DNA of 64,000 bases, taken from Rhypophila decipiens. Its lineage: Eukaryota; Ascomycota; Sordariomycetes; Sordariales; Naviculisporaceae. The first letter of the stretch is position 1. Every line of letters begins with the position of its first letter. Positions 56,957 to 64,000 of this stretch are shown here, one piece after another. The notes beneath the pieces were generated by a model. It ran no database searches and was not told the origin of the DNA. It saw nothing but the letters and a program-made list of their open reading frames with translations. The DNA lies in contig MU858059.1 of the NCBI GenBank assembly GCA_033297075.1, positions 186,001 through 250,000 of the forward strand, written 5' to 3'. The position numbers and the translations under genes were made by a program.

Positions 56957-57459
56957 ATAATATAGAGCATTCCTACTCGCACATCCACCCTTTCCTGCTC
57001 TTACATCCCCCCTCCAGGGTTAGGGTTCAGGCAACTACTGGGCAGTTGTACGATAAGGGGGTGTTATAATGTGTAAAAACACCAATTCTGATAATCACCA
57101 CCATGGATGCCCCTTCTGCCCACCACACAACGGATGTGCCCCCCTGTATGCCGTTGAGACTCGTCGTCGTCAACGTGATGTTTTTCGTGGTGTTGAGGCA
57201 TTAAGTACGTATTTAACGACAGCGATTACTGCAGTGGTGATGACTTCTTCGTGTTTGGCGACGGCGATTACTTGGCGAGATGACTTCTTTGTTGGGCACA
57301 GTAACTGTTAGTTCTTCGAGAACTCATTTTTAATGCGGTGGTAGGTATATCTATGGATGGGTGGTTACCCTGAATTGGGGCTGTTTTGAGGCGAAAGGGA
57401 GGGATGTGAGAGTAGTAAAGGGGGGATGTGGATGTGCGAGTAGGAATGCTCATAATATA
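56957..57459. mobile_element. MITE with 8-bp target duplication (hAT-like, non-autonomous)
   Basis: The element spans 56965-57451 (487 bp). Its left end starts GAGCATTCCTACTCGCACAT and continues CCAC; the right end read on the other strand is identical for these 24 bases. After a 6-base indel the inverted similarity goes on for about 20-25 bases more. It is flanked by perfect direct repeats ATAATATA at 56957-56964 and 57452-57459, an 8-bp target-site duplication as made by hAT transposases. The interior has no transposase; the longest ORF is 80 codons with no domain. The perfect target duplication suggests a fairly recent insertion. Confidence 0.85.
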
Positions 57460-59481
57460 TCAAACTGTCATATATCGCCATGACAAAGTCATATCTATAG
57501 GTCAAATCGTAACTTATTAGAGGTTCTCCAGAGTATTCGGGAATCGATTCTGACAGGATGGAGTGATAGTATTAGGTTTTACACGGCAGGAGGTCATTAG
57601 GGGGGCTAGGTCTTCGTCACGAACATATCTACTATGACAACCAGGTGATATATCTTTGTTGTTTCTTTGTCATTTCTCTCTACTTACATTTCGTTAATGA
57701 CTACAAGTTATTCTCGTGTTCGTGTTTCCAGTGCTGTTGTGCTGGACGAGATAGCGGGTCTCGGCGTTATCATCGAGTTCTTTCAAGTCCACTGTCCGAC
57801 TGTGGAACGAATTTGAACATGGTCGGTTGACCCGGCTCGCAAAAGAAAGACTTTTCAAAAATTATCAACAATTGAATTGGGAACACGATACGAAGAATAC
57901 CAGACCTTCGACTAGGAATCAAGTAAGAGTAAGGGGAAATATTTCAACAATAACTTATAAGAAAAATGGACTGGAGAAGGGGAACATGTAAAGACGGTCT
58001 GCTAATGGGCGGGCGGGTCTGGCAAAATTTACTTCAGAATGGTAGGTGACGAGTCTCGAAAAACGAGCCTCTCACAATTCTTCTCAGACCTCGGGGTGTT
58101 CGCCTGACTCGACGCTCTTGAAGGGACTCGGGACGTGTCAGCCCTACCATCTCGAACCCCATACAAAGCCATGACACACAAACTCGACCATATGAGTTTC
58201 ATTGCTCACCGAGGTCCGGAAGATAAACCTGGCCTACACCGAGGGCTTTCTTCATCCGGTATTGTTCGGACAGAACCTCGGTAATTGTTATGCTGCTCCG
58301 GGGTCATCTGCCCGCTGATTGCTTCCATGCCTACCGAGGCAAGCAAAGCAATCGAGCTCAGTTGCTCATTGCCCAGGCACCCGAATTAGGACTGGCCTGC
58401 TGCTGCTCATCCGCATGCGTGGTCACTGACACTCAATCATCACGATCAGTCGGTTTCCGAAATCGGACAGGAGTAGTGCCGGACAAACACTTGCAAGTTG
58501 AAGAAATTACAAACCACAAGAACTGCAATCCTTATATAAAGAGAGAAGGAAAGAAAAGGAAAATAACCGCATATTTCCAGTACCAGAGAGCTACGGGGAC
58601 TTGTATGGCTTCTTGGTGATGGGAAAGGTCGGAAGTAATACATATATTCATCGTTGAACTATTGCAAGGGACCCGGGAGCCTGGCATGTGAAGCCGGCTA
58701 TGTATCAAGGTTTGGATTTGACATGTCCTCGTGAGCTCCTTGATGGGGGCCGTGGCTTGCCTGCCTGAGGGCAAAGGCATCAGTGGCCAAGTCTTGACGA
58801 GCGAAATGGCACATGGAACTGCTCTTTGACATCGGAGCATGTGGCTCGGAAACGACTGTGAAGTCTGTGGGAAAGCGGGCTTGCTATAATGAGCCACGTA
58901 GTTTCATATGCCAGTCGCTTATGGCCCGATGAAAATAGGCCCAAATGGCACAAAGTATGGCCGTGGGCATGGTACGAGGACACTCGGGTGCCGCAGATCG
59001 ATAGTGGATTTGGAAGATCAGATGGGCCGAGACGTGGAAAAGATCATGCGGTTGGGCAAACTTGGACGTGGAGGACGGAAAGGGGGTTCTGTGCAGCAGT
59101 CATCACGTCGAATAATTATGAAAAAGTTTGCACGTCATTTGATTCAACGTCAAGATTCCATCGCTCTCTCTTGGTAAATCTGCCACAATCCAGCCCGCAT
59201 CCGAACCGAGAGAACTCGAGGTTCTCGATCGGTTGGGAAAATCCTGTCAAGTGACCGAGTATATGCTCTGTTGATCCTCGCCATTGGAAAAGGTACATCA
59301 CCTCCATGTACCGACAGCTCCGATCTCTGGGTCTGGGTCTTCCAACCCGCCATCTTGAGAGTGCTCAGTAATCTGGCATTGTGCTTTCATGACCATGAGG
59401 CGAGGATGGTGACCATCATACGACCTGATATCCTTGGCTCGGTAGCGGCATATAGCAACTCTTCCAGCTGTATCCACCTCC
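57460..59481. other. Gene-poor region
   Basis: ORFs up to 121 codons are present on both strands without domains or introns. Nothing is recognised. Confidence 0.4.
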
Positions 59482-60261
59482 TTAATCGCCAACATCATCA
59501 TCCCTCCCGACGAGCCGCAACCCCGGAGTCTTCTTGACCTCCTCCTGTTGTGATGGCGGGGCCGCTCGCTTCCGCCTCTCCATCTCAGATATCAAACCCT
59601 TGAGGTAGACCTCGGCAGCCACAGTCGCACTGTAAGCCTCGGCGGTCCAATTCCAGGTATTCTTCCTCGTAGCCTCGGCCCCCGCCGCCAGTAGCGTCCT
59701 GAGCACCAGCAAGTTCCCATTGCTGCTCGCAAAGTGCAGCGCCGTGTTGCCATCCATGTCGGCCCGCGCCAGCGCGGCCTTGGCCCCTTGGGGCGAATAT
59801 GTCAGGAGCAACTGTACCACCGTATCATGTCCGTTTAGGCTCGCTTCCATGATGGCGTCTCGGCCGTGTATATCTTGCCGGGTGACGGCCTGCGGGAACC
59901 GCTCGCAGAGGAAATGAACCACTTCGGTGTGTCCGGCGGCGGCGGCGAGCATAAGGGCGGTCTGGTGGTCGTCGTTGAGCGTGGGATCGTCTTTCTCGTG
60001 GCCGAGGTCGACGAGGAGCTTGACGATGGAGAGGTGGCCTAGCGAGGCGGCCAGATGGAGGTTCGAGTTGGAATTGCCTGTCGCCGAGGCAAAGTCTGGG
60101 TTGTGCAGCAGATTGGGGTGCGTTCGGAGGATGCGCTTGACGAGGAGCGCGTCGTTGGAGTGGATTGCGCGACGGACACGAATGGACGGGTCAATCCTGC
60201 CAAGTGTAATGTCAGCCGAGGGTTTCTTGATCAAGAGGTTCGGCAAATCGCCATCGTGACC
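59482..60261 (-). CDS. Ankyrin-repeat protein (5' exon unresolved)
   Basis: The large exon is open from 60261 down to the stop at 59482 (259 residues). No in-frame ATG lies near its 5' end; a TAG (acceptor ...CATGTAG at 60262) precedes GGT CAC GAT, so a short upstream exon is likely. One candidate start is the ATG at about 60396 with a donor after ATGGTGTTT, giving a start of Met-Val-Phe, but this is not certain. The protein has about four ankyrin repeats, with SNLHLAASLGHLSIVKLLVD, TALMLAAAAGHTEVVHFLCE, DAIMEASLNGHDTVVQLLL and TALHFASSNGNLLVLRTLLA. It ends in a charged tail. Ankyrin arrays mediate protein-protein contacts. This short type in fungi is often a proteasome-assembly-like or unassigned adaptor. 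Confidence 0.8.
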   Translation of the reverse strand, partial: GHDGDLPNLLIKKPSADITLGRIDPSIRVRRAIHSNDALLVKRILRTHPNLLHNPDFASATGNSNSNLHLAASLGHLSIVKLLVDLGHEKDDPTLNDDHQTALMLAAAAGHTEVVHFLCERFPQAVTRQDIHGRDAIMEASLNGHDTVVQLLLTYSPQGAKAALARADMDGNTALHFASSNGNLLVLRTLLAAGAEATRKNTWNWTAEAYSATVAAEVYLKGLISEMERRKRAAPPSQQEEVKKTPGLRLVGRDDDVGD

Positions 60262-61320
60262 CTACATGTTGCCCTCGTTTGTTGTTATTGTCCCAGCAGA
60301 GCCAGTTTGAACACTAAGGATGTTGAGACGGTGCAATTATCTGTCGTCGTCGCAAAGGTGCCTGTTGTAGGCAGGGCCGTACGAGACAAACACCATGGAG
60401 GAGAGAGGGGTTATGATGATGGCGGGGCAGGTTTCGAGGTCAATCAGAAGTTGGCGGCGTGTGATGTCGTGTACGGAGCTGCGCTGCGCCTACACCTGCG
60501 CCATGGTTTGTCGCGTTTCCCGGGCTGCGGCAACCCGTCGGGGTTGTCCTAGCATTCGGTCAAGACTGTTGCTTCACCCTGCATGCGCACCACAAAACGT
60601 TACTCTTGTGTCTGTCTTTTGTCGGACTTGTGTTCTCGATTGCGTGAAGCAAGAAACAGCGGAGAAATGCTTTGTTCAGAAGACGTTGTCTCCCCGCACT
60701 AATCCCAGTGCTTGTCGGTCGGTATATACAGTACCGTTACAGTATGATACCTTACGTAAGGCGCCGGTTTGGGGCTTGGCCCGGGTACTGAGCGAATCAC
60801 CAATTCGGAGGTCTGATACCATCGAAAAAGGTGTCTGAAGAATCTCGAAAATCATAGATTAATACAGTGTAATTTAGCAATGGCTCACTGGAATTCCTCG
60901 ACCTGAATGCACACCGGATGAACACCTGAAGCGGACAAGTTCGTCATTGCGAGGCCAGGCCCACAAATCCTCAAAGGCCAGTCTGGGGCCAAGCAGCACA
61001 TCCCTGTCACGGCCCAACTCTGGGGTCAACCCCTGTCTACCCCTGAAAGAAGCCCCTGGATTGTTTACTCCGTGGTTGATTTGGTTTGCTACAGTTACCA
61101 CAGTCTTGTTCCCTGACGGCGAATAACACAGCTCCTTGCCCATGGAGAAAGACAGGCCCAGGATTAACGCGTTGCAACAAAATATCTGTCCGTAGCCAAC
61201 AATCAAGGTGCAGTTTGCCACATGCAGCTCAGTCCCCGACTAGAACCGTATGGCTCCCGCTACTTAAAAGTTCGAACGGTCCAAAGCTGACCAGAAAAGC
61301 CGCAAGTCCATGTTGCCAGT
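60262..61320. other. Intergenic including the first exon of the ankyrin gene
   Basis: The 60262-60396 part probably holds the intron and a small first exon of the ankyrin gene. The rest is unassigned. Confidence 0.35.
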
Positions 61321-62183
61321 CTAACAAGCCTGGTTCCCCCTCGCATTCATTGCCATTCCCCTCAGCCGAGAATACGAGTCAAGGACAAGACAGCCCTCGG
61401 CCAAGGCGATGCCAAAGGCCAGAACCATGGCTGCCCCCTGAGACGCTCTATAATCCGTAGTCTCGGGCTCGTGAGCGAATGGACTGCGATGCGTCAAGGG
61501 GGCGACGCCGACCAGCACGATGAATGCAACAGCCGAAAGACAGATGAAGCCCCGCGGAACAACGGACCATCTAAGCTGGCCCTTTGTCATTCGCTGGCGT
61601 CTCGCGCCGGCCTCTTCATTGGTCGAGTGTACTCGGCCGCCGAATTCGATGCATTCTTCGGAACCGATTGTGAGGAAGGTGAGGAAGCCCTGTTTTTGCG
61701 TTGGTTAAATTGGGTTGAGGAAGCAGTGACAGTCAGAGGAAGAGCAAGGTAGAGACACACGTACAAGGCTCGTACCGAAAACGACAAGCTCAATGGGCGT
61801 CTCGTCGGGCTTGAGAATCGTGAAGCGCTCGTTGGTAGCCTTGGTGGCGGCCAAGCTGAGGACAAAGAGCGCCAAACCGCCTAGAAGAAGAAAATGTTCG
61901 AGCCAGTCGAGGATTTGGTCCTACCGATGCTTGCGTATGGCCTGGAGAGTTTGAGGTGGTAGGCAGTGTCGAGGAGGGAAGGGATCAAACGAGTCTCTGC
62001 TTCTCTTGGTAACGCTGAGCGACTTGGAGAGGCGCTGCTGTTGCTTGTCTGCATGAGATGTGCGGCCGCTGGATCCTTCTGTTTGTCTCCCTTGTCCTCT
62101 CGACGAGGAGGGCTGGGGTCCGAGGGAGGACACTCTGCCTGGGTGCATCTCCATATCTGACGAGGGATAGGATAGGTAAGCAT
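61321..62183 (-). CDS. Predicted four-TM membrane protein
   Basis: Proposed CDS complement(join(61321..61689,61765..61880,61925..62183)), 247 aa. The introns are 75 nt (GTACGT...CAG) and a very short 44 nt (GTAGGA...TTCTAG). Residues 1-80 are polar. Four hydrophobic segments follow: GGLALFVLSLAAT, VVFGTSLGFLTFLTIG (formed across the second junction), RGFICLSAVAFIVLVGVAPL and AAMVLAFGIALAEGCLVL. That the junctions rebuild continuous membrane segments supports the structure. I do not recognise the family. It is divergent from another multi-pass membrane protein gene 534 bp away. The start could be a different Met because a second frame is also open at the 5' end. Confidence 0.55.
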
Positions 62184-62717
62184 GGGTGGTAAGCTATATT
62201 CGAGGTATGAATCTGTGGGGCATTTCCGCCCGTGATGGATACTTTACGGTCGTTGAGGTCGGTCACGGGTGAAACTCCTGCCCTCATTGTGGCTTGAGAT
62301 GGCTCTTTCCTCCCCCAGGAAATTTCAGCATCTCCCATCGGTCGAGACTTTGCAGCTCCTCCGCCACGGCCCTTTTAAGTTGCCGCTTGTACCTGAATGA
62401 TGATGTCTTTATCTTCTCACTGACGCTCTCTCCAGCTTTATTTCGGCCCTCGGGAACTCGACGGCTATTCCCCAACCACAATCATGTTGGCGGCATGTAT
62501 TTACTTGAGAATAAAAACCCCGTCCCGAGCTTACATTTACTTTCCTCGTCAGTGCCTTCTCTCCCCCGTCCTTTGGCGTCTGCATTAAAAGGTCGACGTC
62601 AACTTGCAGCGTCCTTACTGGTTACGTCCCTCAACCAGCTCTGAGCCAAACCTGACTGGTATCGATACTTGCACCACTTTCCTCGTTCCGTGCTATTCAA
62701 CACGGCATCAGGGCGAT
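62184..62717. promoter_or_regulatory. Bidirectional intergenic region of two membrane protein genes
   Basis: 534 bp between divergent starts. A CATTAAAAGG word at 62583 could be a weak TATA element for the plus-strand gene. Confidence 0.35.
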
Positions 62718-63650
62718 ATGCTTCCAACCGACATCTGGTACAGCCTCTTCTGGTCAATTGGCTTCTACTCATTTTCCTGCCTTGCTCACGACCGCACGCC
62801 GCTCTGGCCCACGCGTCGTCTCAAATTCCAGCTTTGGAGGCGAGCATCATGGTGTAGCCTTCTCGCTCTGACGGCCTTCTTTCTGACTGGAACGTGTCTT
62901 CGCCCCTGGGCGGCAGACGGCGTCACATTTCTTCAAGTGCATCTATTAGCAAGCTACGTGTTGATCAGTGGGTTTTATATCCCAGGGGGGATCTTCAGCT
63001 ATCTGGTCGGTACACGCCACTTCACAGGGGGCGGGCCCAAGAGGGCCGACAACGACAAGGACGACAAAGATGCCGAGAAATGTTCGACGACTGGAAGTTG
63101 GATTGAGGAAGACGTGGGTCGTCTGCCCCCGCAGGCATCCAATGTCGAGAAGCCGCTCTTCTGCAATTTGCAACCAGGACCATTCAGACCGTTCTTGTGT
63201 TCTTATGACTACCCGAATTGCCCCATCTTCCTCATTTTCACTTCGGCTGCTCTCGCGGCGTGGACCATTCCGCTCGAAATCTTTTTAGGACGCGTCTGGA
63301 CAAAAGTTGACAGTTTAGAAGCCTATGCGGAGACATGGTTTTCGGGCGGTTTCCCCATCATCATCATCATCGCCTTGTCCCTGGCGGGCATCAGATATAT
63401 CGCCGAGATGCTATGCGCACAGGGTGGAGATAGGATTGGATGCGTATGCGATGGATTCATGCGCGCGTTCTCCTTCTTTGTGTTCTTTCACTTCATGTTG
63501 ACAGCTGCTGCCACCCAAGGATTGATCGCCTACGTCACTGGGAGCATATATGGTGGCATTCCGGTTCTGCATGTTAGCGATGGCCCAACGGGTTATGTGA
63601 TCTTTGCAGCGACTGTGATCTCTTACCTTTTGCCATTGTTTACGTTCTAA
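62718..63650 (+). CDS. Multi-pass membrane protein, function unknown
   Basis: 310 aa, single exon, ATG at 62718 (MLPTDIWYSLFW). About six or seven hydrophobic segments are visible, including WCSLLALTAFFLTGTC, LLASYVLISGFYIPGGIFSY, FLIFTSAALAAWTIPLEIFL, FPIIIIIALSLAGIRYI, FFVFFHFMLTAAATQGLIAY and YVIFAATVISYLLPLFTF. A charged loop (KRADNDKDDKDAEKCSTT) lies between the third and fourth segments. I do not recognise the family. No signal peptide is needed. The reading frame is open upstream to 62604 but without an ATG. Confidence 0.75.
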   Translation: MLPTDIWYSLFWSIGFYSFSCLAHDRTPLWPTRRLKFQLWRRASWCSLLALTAFFLTGTCLRPWAADGVTFLQVHLLASYVLISGFYIPGGIFSYLVGTRHFTGGGPKRADNDKDDKDAEKCSTTGSWIEEDVGRLPPQASNVEKPLFCNLQPGPFRPFLCSYDYPNCPIFLIFTSAALAAWTIPLEIFLGRVWTKVDSLEAYAETWFSGGFPIIIIIALSLAGIRYIAEMLCAQGGDRIGCVCDGFMRAFSFFVFFHFMLTAAATQGLIAYVTGSIYGGIPVLHVSDGPTGYVIFAATVISYLLPLFTF

Positions 63651-63825
63651 GCCGGAAGATGCGTGGTGTTTTTGAGGTTTGGACATTGAAAGGAGCACAT
63701 TGAATGGGATTTGACAGTCACTTCATGTACATGTCAAGGTGTTGTTTAGGGGCCATCTTTGTGCATCATGATAGTCTAGTCCAAACTATAAAGACAAGAT
63801 ACGTCGACTACAGCACCACCCCAGC

Positions 63826-64000
63826 CTAGATCTTGCGAACTACACCGACCGTATTCCAAGCCTCGCGAACAATCTTGGCAGCGTCCTCGTCATACAAGGC
63901 CAGCGCCGCATCAACAGTGGCATCGGCGAACTGGATAAAAGTGCACTCGCTCGAGATGGCCCCGCCGCGGGCAACCTTCCACCAGATCTGGCCGGCCTTT
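63826..64000 (-). CDS. Thermolysin-like (M4) metalloprotease, C-terminus only
   Basis: The minus-strand frame enters from the right edge and ends at TAG 63826-63828; about 58 residues are visible. They read as the end of the M4 C-terminal helical domain: IWWKVARGGAISSECTFIQF, then DATVDAALALYDEDAAKIV and the terminal EAWNTVGVVRKI. The pattern FADATVDAA...LYD...V..AWNTVGV is the typical end of bacterial thermolysin/bacillolysin-like enzymes (..ATV.AA..LYG..S..V..V..AF.AVGV). The zinc-binding HExxH site lies outside the window. M4 peptidases are mainly bacterial, with scattered fungal members that are probably secreted. Confidence 0.7.
   Translation of the reverse strand, partial: KAGQIWWKVARGGAISSECTFIQFADATVDAALALYDEDAAKIVREAWNTVGVVRKI

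Noticed and set aside
57014..57028. TTAGGG telomere-like word inside the MITE (and another near 54797)
   Set aside because: Only one or two units; far too short for an interstitial telomere.
1..64000. CRISPR arrays, bacterial operons, ribosome-binding sites, rRNA genes
   Set aside because: None present; the window is eukaryotic (fungal), and no 5S or 18S/28S-like sequence was recognised.

Overview
This is a 64 kb piece of a nuclear chromosome from a filamentous ascomycete (Pezizomycotina, most likely a Sordariomycete). The signs are genes broken by short introns of about 44-165 bp with GT...AG ends and CTRAC/CTAAY branch points, genes mixed on both strands without operons, single dispersed tRNA genes, and fungus-specific families (Ppo fatty-acid oxygenase, P450nor, fungal tyrosinase, Thr-rich secreted proteins). 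All exon coordinates were worked out by hand from reading frame and splice signals.

Layout. 1-1.2 kb: 3' part of a family III CoA-transferase gene. 1.8-2.4 kb: small coiled-coil/tail-anchored protein. 3.66 kb: tRNA-Arg(ACG). 4-9.9 kb: gene-poor stretch with two orphan minus-strand ORFs and a dense cluster of CTTGGC/GCCAAG motifs. 10-13.9 kb: three plus-strand genes for secreted proteins. 14.2-30 kb: a housekeeping block with a large C2H2 zinc-finger protein, an orphan, the snoRNP protein Nop56, the ESCRT ATPase Vps4, prefoldin subunit 6, an orphan acidic protein and an AMSH/Sst2-type JAMM deubiquitinase. 30-40 kb: a metabolic block with a Baeyer-Villiger-type flavin monooxygenase, a divergent alpha/beta-hydrolase (HSL family) and a Ppo fatty-acid dioxygenase/P450 fusion. 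40.2-40.6 kb: an inverted-repeat element with an internal 22-bp tandem array. 41-45 kb: a four-TM membrane protein, an intron-containing tRNA-Gln-like gene and a small Cys-rich secreted protein. 48.8-54.4 kb: secreted tyrosinase, a Gal80-like Gfo/Idh/MocA oxidoreductase and a CYP55 nitric oxide reductase with a mitochondrial-type N-terminal extension and a NirA/NIT4-type palindrome upstream. 55-64 kb: an orphan, a 487-bp MITE with a perfect 8-bp target duplication (hAT-like), an ankyrin protein, two divergent multi-pass membrane proteins, and at the right edge the C-terminus of a thermolysin-like (M4) metalloprotease.

How genes fit together. Vps4 and the AMSH-type deubiquitinase both serve the ESCRT/multivesicular-body pathway but are not adjacent. 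The Ppo oxygenase, the BVMO and the HSL-type esterase could act in sequence on an oxidised lipid (dioxygenation, ketone-to-ester oxidation, ester hydrolysis); this is inference from gene order and enzyme class only. P450nor points to a capacity for fungal denitrification or NO detoxification, and its promoter carries a nitrate-regulator-type site.
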